Source: an uncultured Granulosicoccus sp.
GTDB taxonomy: Bacteria > Pseudomonadota > Gammaproteobacteria > Granulosicoccales > Granulosicoccaceae
Assembly: GCA_947495035.1 (NCBI GenBank)
Contig: CANLXI010000006.1
Span: 62,001-126,000, forward strand
DNA: 64,000 bases
Direction: 5' to 3'
A program made the position numbers and the translations under genes. The notes beneath the pieces are model-generated. The model ran no database searches. It saw only the letters and a list, made by a program, of their open reading frames with translations, and had not been told where the DNA came from. Each line of letters begins with the position of its first letter. Within the stretch, counting starts at the first letter, position 1. Of this stretch, positions 1 through 9,666 are shown in pieces.

Positions 1-22
1 GCCGGGAAGGCAACCGTGAAAT

Positions 23-1987
23 CTAGATGTTCTCATAATACGTGTAACCGGCGAGACTCTCGGTAAAACTCTTCACGATGGTGCGTCGTTCGGTCACTGT
101 CAGGTGGCCCGAACGAACGGCTCGTTCTGCAACATGACGGAAGGATTCCAGCAGGCTGGCCGGCTGGTATTCGACGTAGCTCAGGACATCGGCAATGGTG
201 TCGCCGTGCAATTCGCGCTCGAAATGGATTGATCCGTCGTCGCGAACCCGGATACTGGCAACGTTGGTATCACCGAACAGATTGTGCAAGTCTCCCAGCG
301 TTTCCTGATAGGCGCCTACCAGGAACACGGCCAGAAAATAGTCCTCGCCCTTGCGCACTTGGTGCAATGGCAGTGTCGGGTACTGGCCACCGGGATCGGC
401 GAAATGGTCAATCTTGCCATCACTGTCACAGGTGATGTCGGCAATGAAGGCCGTACGGTTCGGCTCCTCGTCCAGACGATGAATGGGGGTGATCGGAAAG
501 ACCTGATCGATCGCCCAGGTATCCGGCAACGACTGGAAAATGCTGAAATTGCCATAGTAGATATCGGAGGTACTCTCCGAGAGGTCCTGCAGTACGGCGG
601 GCACCCTGGCGGCATTGGGCAACTCTTCGCGTATCCGGGCGATGATCTGCAGATAGGTATTGTCAGCCAGCGACATTGCCCGCAAGGTGCAATGGCCACG
701 GCGAAAACGATCTCGCAGTTCCTCACGATAGAAATTGGCGTCGTTGAAGCATTCCTGCAGATTGCTCGGGTTGACGATATCCCGGACCTCGATCAATCGC
801 GAGATCTGCGGGTCATCGCCCAGCGCTCTGGGCTCGTCGATGTCGGCACTGGGATCCTGCCACTCGGCCTGCTGCTTCAGCAGCTCGTTCGGCAGCGGAT
901 TGCTATCGGTGACATCCAGAATATCGAACAGCAGTACGGATGAATATGCAACCGTGGCACGCCCGGATTCGGTGATGAGCTCTGGGTGGGAAATCTCCAT
1001 CGGGTCCAGCACTTCCATGATGCTGTCGACGATATCTGCACAGTACTCATTCAGCTGGTAGTTCATGCTGTGCGTCCAGTTGCTCTGGCTGCCATCGTAA
1101 TCCACCGCAAGGCCACCGCCCATGTCGATGTGTCCCATGGGGGCGCCTTCACGCACCAGGTCGGCATAGTAGCGACAGGCCTCCGAGACTCCGGCGCGCA
1201 CGTTCATGATGTTGGGAATCTGTGAACCGATATGGGCATGCAGCAGTTTCAGGCAATCGAGCATGTCTGCTTCCTTGAGCAGGTCTACCACTTCCAGCAG
1301 TCGGGTGGTGGACAGGCCGAAGATACTGCGGTCGCCGCTGTCCTCCTGCCAGTGTCCATCAACGCGAGTGGAGAGCTTCACCCGCACGCCAATCAGAGGA
1401 CGAATATCCAGCAGGCGGCTCTGTTCGATGATGATGCGCGCCTCGGTCGGGTTTTCCACCACGAAGAAGCAGTCGATACCGAGTTTTCGTGCATACAGGC
1501 CCAGCTGAATGAATTCTGCATCCTTGAAACCGTTGCAGATGATCGGACTGGCATGACTCTCCAGAGACGCCATGGCGATGAGCAGTTCAGCCTTGCTGCC
1601 GGCTTCGAAACCATGATTGAAGGCCTTGCCGGCACGCGCGATCTCTTCGATGACATGGCGTTGCTGATTGACCTTGATGGGAAAGACGCCACGATAGCGG
1701 TTGAGATAGCCGGCATCCTGCATTGCTCGCGTGAAGGCTTCGTTGATCACCTTGATACGGTGGTCGAGAATGTTCTCGATGCGCAGCAGCACCGGTGCCT
1801 CCAGTCCGCGTTCGCGCAGACCTTCCATGACTGTCAGCAGCGATACGCGTGGACCATCGGGATTGTCAGGATCGGTAATGACCACATGGCCGTTGTCACC
1901 GACACTGAAATACCCGGCGCCCCATTCATTGATGCCGTAGCGCTCGGCCGAGTCCTGTACCGTCCAGCCTGTGTTGCTGTCAGTCAT
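23..1987 (-). CDS. speA: Biosynthetic arginine decarboxylase
   Basis: This PLP-dependent enzyme decarboxylates L-arginine to agmatine, the first step of the arginine route to putrescine. The 654-aa length matches the SpeA family. Visible motifs are PIKVNQQR, with the PLP-binding lysine near residue 105, LLHAHIGSQ, DMGGGLAVDYDG, ITESGRAT and DITCDSDG near the C-terminus. I chose the ATG at 1987 because AAGGA lies 8-9 nt upstream. An in-frame ATG at 2005 would instead overlap the upstream agmatinase stop by 4 nt (ATGA) and is a real alternative. It is the last gene of an operon with speB, so agmatine would be passed directly to the agmatinase. Confidence 0.95.
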   Translation of the reverse strand: MTDSNTGWTVQDSAERYGINEWGAGYFSVGDNGHVVITDPDNPDGPRVSLLTVMEGLRERGLEAPVLLRIENILDHRIKVINEAFTRAMQDAGYLNRYRGVFPIKVNQQRHVIEEIARAGKAFNHGFEAGSKAELLIAMASLESHASPIICNGFKDAEFIQLGLYARKLGIDCFFVVENPTEARIIIEQSRLLDIRPLIGVRVKLSTRVDGHWQEDSGDRSIFGLSTTRLLEVVDLLKEADMLDCLKLLHAHIGSQIPNIMNVRAGVSEACRYYADLVREGAPMGHIDMGGGLAVDYDGSQSNWTHSMNYQLNEYCADIVDSIMEVLDPMEISHPELITESGRATVAYSSVLLFDILDVTDSNPLPNELLKQQAEWQDPSADIDEPRALGDDPQISRLIEVRDIVNPSNLQECFNDANFYREELRDRFRRGHCTLRAMSLADNTYLQIIARIREELPNAARVPAVLQDLSESTSDIYYGNFSIFQSLPDTWAIDQVFPITPIHRLDEEPNRTAFIADITCDSDGKIDHFADPGGQYPTLPLHQVRKGEDYFLAVFLVGAYQETLGDLHNLFGDTNVASIRVRDDGSIHFERELHGDTIADVLSYVEYQPASLLESFRHVAERAVRSGHLTVTERRTIVKSFTESLAGYTYYENI

Positions 1988-2001
1988 CGTGTCTTCCTTG
2001 C

Positions 2002-2970
2002 TCATAGTCGGCCGATGCCTCGACGAACGGCGCCGCGCTGGCTGGCCAGCACGCATAGCCAGTCATGGGCCACGGTAGCGGCAGCCAGGGCGGTGATTTC
2101 CGCATGATCGTAGGCGGGGGACACTTCGACCACGTCCATGCCGATCAGGTGCAGAGGTTCCAGCCCGCGAACGAATTCCAGGGCCTGCCAGCTGCTCAGC
2201 CCGCCGGCAACCGGGGTGCCGGTGCCCGGAGCAAAAGCCGGGTCCAGTCCATCGATATCGAACGACAGATACACCGGTTGATCGCCAGCGCGCTCGATCA
2301 CCACTTTCAGGGCCTCATCGATACCGTTGCGGTGAATCCAGGGGGACGTCAGTATCTCGAACCCGGCGTCGTGATCGTTGAAGGTTCGCAGTCCGACCTG
2401 CGTGGAGCGCGACGGATCCACGATGCCATCGGCGACGGCACGGGTGAACATGGTGCCGTGATCCAGCTGCTTGCCGTCATCTTCCCAGGTATCGCAGTGC
2501 GCATCGAACTGCACCAGGGCGATCGGTCCGTACTTCTCGGCATGGGCCTTGAGCAGAGGGTAGGTGGTGAAGTGATCGCCACCGAAGGTCAGCATAAGCG
2601 CACCGGATGCAATGATATGGGCGGCATGGTCGGCAATGTCGTTGATGACCGTGTCCGGATGGTGCGGATCGACCAGACAGTCGCCATAGTCGATCACGGA
2701 CAGCGTGTCGAAGGGATCGAAGCCGAACGGAAAGGAAAGCAGCTCGGCCAATTGCACGGATGCCGCTCGAATGGCGCGAGGGCCCAGCCGACAACCAGAA
2801 CGGTAGGTAACGGCACAGTCGTAGGGGATGCCGCTGACCACGACATCAACGCCTTCCAGATCGCGGCTGTAGCGCCGTCTGAGGTAGCTCAATGCGCCGG
2901 CATAGGCGGCATCGGGCCATCGTTCCTTGTTGGTGGTGGCACGGAAAGCCTGATCACCTTCTTTAGTCAT
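2002..2970 (-). CDS. speB: Agmatinase
   Basis: This ureohydrolase cleaves agmatine to putrescine and urea. The binuclear manganese site is visible as GGDHFTTY, FDAHCDTW and SFDIDGLDPAFAPGTGTP, the three family signatures in the expected order. Length is about 322 aa from the ATG at 2970. That start overlaps the end of the GNAT-C39 gene by 8 nt, and no clear Shine-Dalgarno precedes it, so translational coupling is likely. An ATG at 2988 is also possible. Guanidinobutyrase or a similar ureohydrolase cannot be excluded from motifs alone, but the immediately following speA makes agmatine the likely substrate. Confidence 0.92.
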   Translation of the reverse strand: MTKEGDQAFRATTNKERWPDAAYAGALSYLRRRYSRDLEGVDVVVSGIPYDCAVTYRSGCRLGPRAIRAASVQLAELLSFPFGFDPFDTLSVIDYGDCLVDPHHPDTVINDIADHAAHIIASGALMLTFGGDHFTTYPLLKAHAEKYGPIALVQFDAHCDTWEDDGKQLDHGTMFTRAVADGIVDPSRSTQVGLRTFNDHDAGFEILTSPWIHRNGIDEALKVVIERAGDQPVYLSFDIDGLDPAFAPGTGTPVAGGLSSWQALEFVRGLEPLHLIGMDVVEVSPAYDHAEITALAAATVAHDWLCVLASQRGAVRRGIGRL

Positions 2971-4120
2971 TGTTGCTGGGGGGCTCATTAGCGGGTGGGC
3001 ACAGGCACAGTGCGGCCTGCATTCTGGATTGTCCAAAGCGAATCATACGGTCAAAGCTGTCAATGCGCACGGGTACCGACAATGTATCGCCCGGAGCCTT
3101 GCTCAACTGAGTGTCCACGTCAGGGTCATGCAGGTATACGAAGGTGTCATCGGCCGCCACCAGTACCACCCAGTGCGGGGCCTTGTTGTCGTTGAATCGC
3201 CAGGAGCTGATAAGCACTAGTGGGACACAGCCGTGTGACAATGCGGTGACAAGGTCCTGCGTGCTGAAGTCGGCACAGCGTACCTGAATGTCGGTGCCGG
3301 CTATCTGCGAGACGAAATCGGCGTGAACCAGCTCCATGACGGCTTTCTTGTCGCTGCGTCGCACGCCATCCAGAAACATGGGGCCGTCATCATTGACCAG
3401 CAGGCGTGCCTGAAAGCCGCGCCGGTGGGCCGCCAGTGCCAGCCCGTAGGGTGAACAGCCGCCATGCCCCGAGGTCATGTAGATCGTGGTCGCCTCCCGC
3501 CAGAGTTGCACTTCCAGGGTTCGGTCGGCGGGCAGGGACGGTTGCAAGGCACGCATGGCCATGATCAGCGAGGCCGGACCGCAGGTGAAGTCCAGCGTTT
3601 GCTCATAATAGGGAACCTGGCAGGCAACAAGCGGCGGTGTGTGCAGCGTCCGTTTCTGGTACAGCCGTGCGTCGGCATGATCCTGATAGTAGTCTTCGCG
3701 GGTACCGAATTGTTGAAAGCCCTGGCTTTCATAGAGCGCCACGGCCGTATGGTTGCGTGGATCAACCTCGAGTCGCAGGTAGACGCAGCGGTGTGCCTCG
3801 GACAGTCTCTCGGCCTCGTTCAGCAGCTGGCGACCGATGCCCTGACCCTGATGTGCCGGTGAGATGGCCAGGGAATAGAGCCGCGCCAGCGATGTTCCCT
3901 TGTGAAACAGCACGAGCACATAGCCCAGCAGCTGACCGGCCGATTCGCAGAGTCTCAGTTCGGCGTTGGCACGCGTGATCATCCAGCGAAACTGGCGTCG
4001 GCTGATACGGTCACTGGTGAAGCACAGCGATTCCAGCTCCACCAGGCGATCGATATCGTCAGTGGTTGCGGTACGTATTACTCGTTCCGGTGTCGTTTCC
4101 GGGCATGAAATGGCGCTCAT
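2963..4120 (-). CDS. GNAT acetyltransferase / C39-like peptidase fusion protein
   Basis: The 385-aa two-domain protein has no signal peptide or membrane segment, so it is probably cytosolic. Residues 13-155 form a GNAT domain with the acetyl-CoA loop SPAHQGQGIGRQLL (about 87-100). Residues 165-375 look like a C39-type papain-fold domain: the predicted nucleophile is Cys180 in DFTCGPAS, the histidine is in APHWVVLVAADD and the aspartate in YLHDPD. The family occurs widely in Proteobacteria next to a RimK-like ligase, as here (divergent gene at 4236). Its substrate is not known to me. It heads the speB-speA operon with an 8-nt overlap into speB, which hints at an amine or peptide substrate. No convincing ribosome-binding site precedes the ATG. 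Confidence 0.85.
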   Translation of the reverse strand: MSAISCPETTPERVIRTATTDDIDRLVELESLCFTSDRISRRQFRWMITRANAELRLCESAGQLLGYVLVLFHKGTSLARLYSLAISPAHQGQGIGRQLLNEAERLSEAHRCVYLRLEVDPRNHTAVALYESQGFQQFGTREDYYQDHADARLYQKRTLHTPPLVACQVPYYEQTLDFTCGPASLIMAMRALQPSLPADRTLEVQLWREATTIYMTSGHGGCSPYGLALAAHRRGFQARLLVNDDGPMFLDGVRRSDKKAVMELVHADFVSQIAGTDIQVRCADFSTQDLVTALSHGCVPLVLISSWRFNDNKAPHWVVLVAADDTFVYLHDPDVDTQLSKAPGDTLSVPVRIDSFDRMIRFGQSRMQAALCLCPPANEPPSNND

Positions 4121-4235
4121 GGACAGGTTCGGTTCGGTGCAGAATAGCGCGACGTGCTATCACTACGCAGTTCTATCGGCTTGCGCAAAGCCGCCATTCC
4201 GTGCTTTTCATCTACTCTCAGGATCGCGTTCAATA

Positions 4236-5696
4236 ATGCCCAGAATATCCATTGTCATCAGTGACGCCGATGACTGGAAGCCATATTATCCCAGCCAGGA
4301 TGTCACGTCAGTCGACGCATACCTGGCTGCTCGGGAAGGGCCCCAGGCCCAGCGCGTGATTCTGAACCTTTGTCGCAGTTATCGCTACCTGAGTCACGGA
4401 TATTATTGCTCATTGCTGGCGGAGTCACGGGGTCAGCAGGTCATTCCATCCATACGAACCATCAACAGCCTGAGCAGCAAGTCTCTGTATCTGCTGGATC
4501 TGGATGCTGCGGGAGTCGCTCTGGAACGCCTGGGGGACCGGCTCGCCGGGGAGGACATGCAGGAATACAGCTGTCGCATATTCTTCGGAAAAACGAGCGA
4601 TCCCGATCTGAAGTCACTGGCCAGGGTGCTGTTCGATGAATTTCCCTGTCCCATTCTGGAAGTGCAGTTCCGGCGGCGGGATCGCTGGTACATCAGTCGC
4701 TTGCGCATGCGCGGCATCAACTCGCTGAACGAGCAGGAGCAGACCGAGTTCGCGGATGCGCTGGACCGTTTCAGCCGCAATATCTGGCGCAAGCCGAAAA
4801 GCCGCCGCCGCTATCGGCACGATCTGGCCATTCTGGTGGATCCGGACGAGAAGATGCCGCCGTCGGATGGCCGAGCACTGAAACGATTCGAAAAGGCGGC
4901 ACGTGCGGCGGGTCTGGATGTCGATCTGATTACCCGCAAGGACTTTTCGCGGCTGGCCGAATATGACGCCTTGTTCATTCGCGCAACCACCAGTATCGAT
5001 AACCACACCTATCGCTTTGCCAAGCGGGCCGAATCCCTGGGTTGCGTGGTCATCGATGACACCCAATCCATCTTGCGCTGCACCAACAAGATCTACCTGG
5101 CGAATCTGTTGCAGGTGAACGACATTGCCACGCCGCGCACCCGTGTACTGAATCGTCATCAGACGGATTGCCTGGAACTTGCGGCAGAAGAACTCTCGTT
5201 CCCGCTGGTCCTGAAGATTCCCGATGGCGCGTTTTCGGTTGGTGTGAAGAAGGCCAGCGACATGACTTCTCTCAAGGCCATCGCAAAGGACTTCTTTTCC
5301 CGCTCAGCCTTGATTCTGGCTCAGGAATTCTACCCGACCGACTTCGATTGGCGAATTGGAGTCATCAATGGAGAGCCGTTGTTCGCCTGCCAGTACTTCA
5401 TGAGCCGTGGCCACTGGCAGATTTATGAACATGCCTCCGACGGTCGCGTTTCATCGGGCAATTTTCGTACGATGGCCGTCGAGGATGTGCCGGAGGAGGT
5501 CACACGCGTTGCTGTAGAGGCCACGCGTCTGATCGGCAATGGTTTCTATGGCGTGGACCTGAAACAACGGGGTGATGATGTGGTCGTCATCGAGGTCAAT
5601 GACAACCCGAGTGTGGATGCGGGGGTCGAGGACAAGCATCTGGGCATGGCGTTGTACGAGCGACTGGTGGCCGAATTTCTGCGTCGCCTGGCCTGA
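4236..5696 (+). CDS. RimK-like ATP-grasp ligase with RLAN-type N-terminal domain
   Basis: This is an ATP-dependent carboxylate-amine ligase of the RimK (alpha-L-glutamate ligase) superfamily, 486 aa, much longer than E. coli RimK (about 300). Residues 1-150 resemble the RimK-like ATP-grasp N-terminal (RLAN) domain and the C-terminal half is the ATP-grasp fold. Motifs include LVLKIPDGAFSVGVKKA (nucleotide-binding strand and lysine), FDWRIGVINGEPLFACQY, and the metal-binding end VVVIEVNDNPSVDAGVED. The ATG at 4236 was chosen over upstream in-frame starts because the conserved N-terminus (MPRISIVISDADDW) begins there and AGGA lies 12 nt upstream. It is divergent from the GNAT-C39 gene, a recurring partner. 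The acceptor substrate is unknown. Confidence 0.85.
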   Translation: MPRISIVISDADDWKPYYPSQDVTSVDAYLAAREGPQAQRVILNLCRSYRYLSHGYYCSLLAESRGQQVIPSIRTINSLSSKSLYLLDLDAAGVALERLGDRLAGEDMQEYSCRIFFGKTSDPDLKSLARVLFDEFPCPILEVQFRRRDRWYISRLRMRGINSLNEQEQTEFADALDRFSRNIWRKPKSRRRYRHDLAILVDPDEKMPPSDGRALKRFEKAARAAGLDVDLITRKDFSRLAEYDALFIRATTSIDNHTYRFAKRAESLGCVVIDDTQSILRCTNKIYLANLLQVNDIATPRTRVLNRHQTDCLELAAEELSFPLVLKIPDGAFSVGVKKASDMTSLKAIAKDFFSRSALILAQEFYPTDFDWRIGVINGEPLFACQYFMSRGHWQIYEHASDGRVSSGNFRTMAVEDVPEEVTRVAVEATRLIGNGFYGVDLKQRGDDVVVIEVNDNPSVDAGVEDKHLGMALYERLVAEFLRRLA

Positions 5697-5843
5697 GGGG
5701 GGGTGTAGTTATCCGCAAGCGCCATGCATGTCTCATTCAGGCAAATCGGACCGAAAAAGTACTTGATACCGACCGGCCGGTGGCCGCAAATTCGCGGTAC
5801 GGGATCGTCCTGGCAACTTGGTGGAAAGTAGAGGTAGAAGCAG

Positions 5844-6092
5844 ATGGGAAAACGAATGGCAGACCGTTTCAGCGATGATGATTACTTTGCTGAACCCAAC
5901 TACGACAAGCTGTCTGATGAACAGCTGGATGAGCTTTATTACTACGGGGAGATTCGCACTCCCACCAGGCACAAGAAGGCCGCCCACAAGGCGACGATGA
6001 AGAAGTCGGCCCCCAGGCTTTTTGCCGATGATGAAGACGGTTGGCTGGACGTCGATCTCGATGGTGAGGACGACGACCTGTACGAGGATTGA
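5844..6092 (+). CDS. Small acidic hypothetical protein
   Basis: This 82-aa protein is very acidic at both ends (DRFSDDDYFAEPNYDKLSDEQ; C-terminus DVDLDGEDDDLYED) with a short basic middle (HKKAAHKATMKKSAP). A GAGG-containing site lies about 10 nt upstream of the ATG. There is no signal peptide, membrane segment or recognised domain. Coding status rests on the ribosome-binding site, the biased amphiphilic composition and its position in a gap between two confidently called genes. The mixed charge and low complexity suggest a disordered cytosolic protein. Function unknown. Confidence 0.55.
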   Translation: MGKRMADRFSDDDYFAEPNYDKLSDEQLDELYYYGEIRTPTRHKKAAHKATMKKSAPRLFADDEDGWLDVDLDGEDDDLYED

Positions 6093-6097
6093 ACTGC

Positions 6098-6147
6098 CTT
6101 CAGTGGACTGACTGCTCCGGGGTCCTTCGCCCCGGTATACGCTGAAG
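6098..6147. terminator. Possible bidirectional hairpin between convergent genes
   Basis: An inner stem CCGGGG (6117-6122) / CCCCGG (6130-6135) sits inside an outer pair CTTCAG (6098-6103) / CTGAAG (6142-6147), between the convergent 82-aa gene and pyruvate carboxylase. There is no clear T-run, so a factor-independent terminator is only a possibility. Confidence 0.3.
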
Positions 6148-6198
6148 CCACTCCCGGCTGATCTTGCGATGCAGCACGGGAGTGTCAGTAATGCCGGC

Positions 6199-9100
6199 TC
6201 AGTCGCCGGCAACGATGCGGACCATCAGGTCCTTTGCGTCTATCTGATCGCCTGCCTTGACGAGTAGCTCTTCAACAACGCCGTCCACTTCGCTGTAGAT
6301 GGCGGTTTCCATTTTCATGGCTTCGATGGAGAGCAGGATGTCGCCGGTTTCAACCGACTGGCCGGCTTTCACGTTGACCGTCGAGACAACCCCCGGCATT
6401 GGTGCGCCGACATGCTCGGCATTGCCCGCTTCGGCCTTGGGTCGCGCCATTGCACCGGCGGCACCATGCAGTCTGTCTGGCACGGCAATGGACCGGGGCT
6501 GACCATTGAGCTCGAAGAACACCCGTACCATGCCCTGGTCGTTGACGTCACCGATGGCAGAACAGCGAATGACCAGCGTCTTGCCTTTTTCGATTTCGAC
6601 GAATATCTCGTCGCCTACCTTCAGACCGTAGAAATAGACGGGTGTCGGCAATACGCTGGTAGGGCCATACATGCTTTGTGTGGCAGCGAAATCGGTAAAC
6701 ACCTTGGGGTACATATTGTAGGAGGCCAGTTCGTTCTCCGATGGCTGGCGGTTCAGCAGCTCGGTCAGCCTGGAGCGAATGGCGTCCAGATCGGCGGGCT
6801 CCATTTCTGCACTGGCACGGCCGTCCAGTGGTTTCTCTCCCTTGAGTACCTTTTTCTGGATGCCTTCGGGGAACCCCCCCGGCATCTGACTGAGTTCGCC
6901 ACGCATCATGGAGACGACAGAATCGGGAAAGGCAATATCCTTTGCCGGATTCTCGACATCCTTGATGGTCAGGTCCTGACTGATCATCATCAGAGCCATG
7001 TCACCAACAACCTTCGATGAAGGGGTGACCTTGACCACATCCCCAAACATCTGGTTGACGTCGCTGTAGGCGCGAGCCACTTCGTGCCAACGCAACTCCA
7101 GCCCCATGGAGCGAGCCTGCTCTTTCAGATTGGTGAACTGGCCACCGGGCATTTCATGCAGATAGACTTCCGAGGCCGGCCCCTTGAGATCGCTTTCGAA
7201 GGCCGCGTACTTGTTGCGTACGGCCTCCCAGTAGAAGGAGATCTGTTCGATGGTCTCGCGGCTCAGTCCGGTATCACGTTCGGTGCCGCGCAGGGCTGCC
7301 ACGATGGATCCCAGGCAAGGCTGTGAGGTATTGCCGGAGAGTGCATCCATGGCCGCATCGATGGCATCGACTCCGGCGTCAACCGCTGCCAGCACGGTCG
7401 CAGCCGAAATACCGGAGGTGTCATGCGTGTGAAAATGTACCGGCAATGAAATCTCTTCGCGCAATGCCTTGAACAGTACGGTAGCTGCAGCAGGCTTCAT
7501 GAGGCCTGCCATGTCCTTGATACACAGGATGTGCGCACCGGCCTTTTCGATCTCGCGGGCCATGTCCAGGTAGTATTTGAGCTGATACTTTGGCCGTGCA
7601 GCGTCCAGCATGTCGCCGGTGTAGCAGATGGTGGCTTCACACAGCTTGCCTTCCTCGAGCACGGCATCCATGCTCACGCGCATGTTGTCGACCCAGTTGA
7701 AGCAATCGAAGACGCGGAACAGATCGACCCCGGAACGCGCCGCCTGGCGAATGAAATGCTGAACGACATTGTCGGGGTAGTTGGTATAGCCGACACCGTT
7801 GGCGCCGCGAAACAGAGCCTGCAACAGGATGTTCGGGGCACGCTCGCGAATCATCGCCAGACGCTCCCAGGGGTCTTCCGTGAGAAAGCGCATACTGACG
7901 TCGAAGGTGGCGCCGCCCCAGCATTCCAGTGACAACAGCTGCGGCAAACCATGCGCGTAGGCATCGGCTATGGCAACGATGTCCTTGGTTCGCATGCGCG
8001 TGGCCAGCAGTGACTGATGCGAGTCACGCATGGTGGTGTCGGTAACCATGACTTGCGGGGTGTCGCGCAACCACTTGCTGAAGGCTTCCGGGCCATGCTC
8101 ATCCAGACGATTCTTGGTTCCCGGTGTGATTTCCGTATCGAAGAAGGGCACTTGTGGCGGCAGGGCGTCGGCCCTGGGTCGTGGGCGATCACGCGCTTCC
8201 GGATGACCGTTGACAGTGACATCGGCAATGTACTGCAGCAATTTGGTAGCCCTGTCCTTGCGCTGTACCTGCTCGAACAGTTCGGGGGTGGTGTCGATGA
8301 AGCGGGTGGTGTAGCTGTTATCGAGAAATTTCGGGTGGCCGATGACGTTTTCGAGAAAGGTCAGGTTGGTGGCTACTCCGCGGATGCGGAACTCGCGCAG
8401 TGCGCGATCCATACGCTTGATGACCTCATCGGACGTCGGCGCCCAGGCCGTCACCTTTTCCAGCAGGGGATCATAGAAGCGGTTGATGATGGCGCCGGAG
8501 TAGGCGGTTCCACCGTCGAGCCGGATACCGAAGCCAGAGGCGCCACGATAGGCTGTGATGCGACCGTAATCCGGTACGAAGTTCTGCTCGGGATCTTCGG
8601 TCGTGATACGGCACTGCATGGCATGACCGTTCAGGCGAATCTGATCCTGCGGAGGAACGCCGGATTCAGGGGTTCCGATAACCGCACCCTCCACCAGATG
8701 GATCTGTGCCTTGATGATGTCGATACCCGTGACTTCTTCGGTAACCGTGTGTTCCACCTGAACCCGTGGATTCACTTCAATGAAGTAGAACGATCCCGTG
8801 TCCATGTCCATCAGGAATTCGATGGTGCCAGCGCCCACGTAGTTGGTGGCATTGGCAATTTTCAGGGCGTATTCGCTCAGTTCCTGCCGTTGTTCTGAGT
8901 TCAGATACGGTGCCGGTGCGCGTTCGACCACTTTCTGGTTGCGCCGTTGCACGGTGCAGTCGCGTTCGAACAGGTGTACCGCATTGCCGTGGGTGTCGCC
9001 CAGAATCTGTGCTTCCACGTGTCGGGCGCGTTCTACCAGCTTCTCGAGGTAGATCTCGTCCTTGCCGAATGCTGCACGGGCTTCGCGCCGGGCCTCATTG

Positions 9101-9666
9101 GCTTCCTTGTCGAGATCCTCTTCGCTGCGAATGGTGCGCATGCCGCGTCCACCACCGCCCCAGGAGGCCTTGAGCATGATGGGGTAGCCGATGTCTGCCG
9201 CCATTTTCTTGATGGTGGGCAGATCGTCAGGCAGAGGATCGGTTGCCGGGACAACCGGCACGCCCGCTTCGATAGCCAGGTTGCGTGCTGCCACCTTGTT
9301 GCCCAGGCGGCGCATGGTGTCGGCCCGGGGGCCGATGAAGGTGATGCCGGCAGCATCGCAGGCGTCCACGAATTCGGGACTTTCGGACAGCAGACCGTAA
9401 CCGGGGTGAATGGCGTCGGCACCGGAGAGTCTTGCAACCCGCAGCACCTCATCGATGGACAGGTAGGACTCGATGGGGCCCATGGTCTGATCCAGATGCG
9501 GGCCCGCGCCTACCTGGTAGGCTTCATCGGCCTTGAAGCGGTGCAGGGCCAGCTTGTCCTCTTCCGCCCAGATTGCCACGGTCTTGATGCCCAGCTCGTT
9601 GGCTGCTCGGAAGATCCTGATAGCAATCTCGGATCGATTGGCAACAAGAATTTTCTTGATTGACAA
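6199..9666 (-). CDS. pyc: Pyruvate carboxylase, single-chain
   Basis: This biotin enzyme carboxylates pyruvate to oxaloacetate (anaplerosis). At 1155 aa it is the standard length of the single-chain form. An N-terminal biotin carboxylase (residues 1-450) opens with KKILVANRSEIAIRIFRA and carries the ATP-grasp glycine loop KASWGGGGRGMR. The carboxyltransferase (about 530-830) has DTTMRDSHQSL and CIKDMAGLMKP. The C-terminal carrier domain has EAMKMET with the biotinyl lysine near 1118. Start: no ATG is in place; the codon is TTG at 9664-9666, preceded by AGGAG at 9-nt spacing and followed directly by the conserved N-terminus. It is separated from its neighbours and probably monocistronic. Confidence 0.96.
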   Translation of the reverse strand: MSIKKILVANRSEIAIRIFRAANELGIKTVAIWAEEDKLALHRFKADEAYQVGAGPHLDQTMGPIESYLSIDEVLRVARLSGADAIHPGYGLLSESPEFVDACDAAGITFIGPRADTMRRLGNKVAARNLAIEAGVPVVPATDPLPDDLPTIKKMAADIGYPIMLKASWGGGGRGMRTIRSEEDLDKEANEARREARAAFGKDEIYLEKLVERARHVEAQILGDTHGNAVHLFERDCTVQRRNQKVVERAPAPYLNSEQRQELSEYALKIANATNYVGAGTIEFLMDMDTGSFYFIEVNPRVQVEHTVTEEVTGIDIIKAQIHLVEGAVIGTPESGVPPQDQIRLNGHAMQCRITTEDPEQNFVPDYGRITAYRGASGFGIRLDGGTAYSGAIINRFYDPLLEKVTAWAPTSDEVIKRMDRALREFRIRGVATNLTFLENVIGHPKFLDNSYTTRFIDTTPELFEQVQRKDRATKLLQYIADVTVNGHPEARDRPRPRADALPPQVPFFDTEITPGTKNRLDEHGPEAFSKWLRDTPQVMVTDTTMRDSHQSLLATRMRTKDIVAIADAYAHGLPQLLSLECWGGATFDVSMRFLTEDPWERLAMIRERAPNILLQALFRGANGVGYTNYPDNVVQHFIRQAARSGVDLFRVFDCFNWVDNMRVSMDAVLEEGKLCEATICYTGDMLDAARPKYQLKYYLDMAREIEKAGAHILCIKDMAGLMKPAAATVLFKALREEISLPVHFHTHDTSGISAATVLAAVDAGVDAIDAAMDALSGNTSQPCLGSIVAALRGTERDTGLSRETIEQISFYWEAVRNKYAAFESDLKGPASEVYLHEMPGGQFTNLKEQARSMGLELRWHEVARAYSDVNQMFGDVVKVTPSSKVVGDMALMMISQDLTIKDVENPAKDIAFPDSVVSMMRGELSQMPGGFPEGIQKKVLKGEKPLDGRASAEMEPADLDAIRSRLTELLNRQPSENELASYNMYPKVFTDFAATQSMYGPTSVLPTPVYFYGLKVGDEIFVEIEKGKTLVIRCSAIGDVNDQGMVRVFFELNGQPRSIAVPDRLHGAAGAMARPKAEAGNAEHVGAPMPGVVSTVNVKAGQSVETGDILLSIEAMKMETAIYSEVDGVVEELLVKAGDQIDAKDLMVRIVAGD

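Noticed and set aside
284-943. Long open frames on the plus strand across the speA region (also 1232-2107 and 2065-2991)
   Set aside because: They lie opposite strongly conserved SpeA and SpeB coding sequence, have no ribosome-binding sites and read as antisense shadows caused by the GC-biased codon use.
8017-8898. 293-aa and 238-aa plus-strand frames opposite pyruvate carboxylase
   Set aside because: The pyruvate carboxylase frame is conserved throughout; these products show no domain and follow the antisense pattern of high-GC genes.
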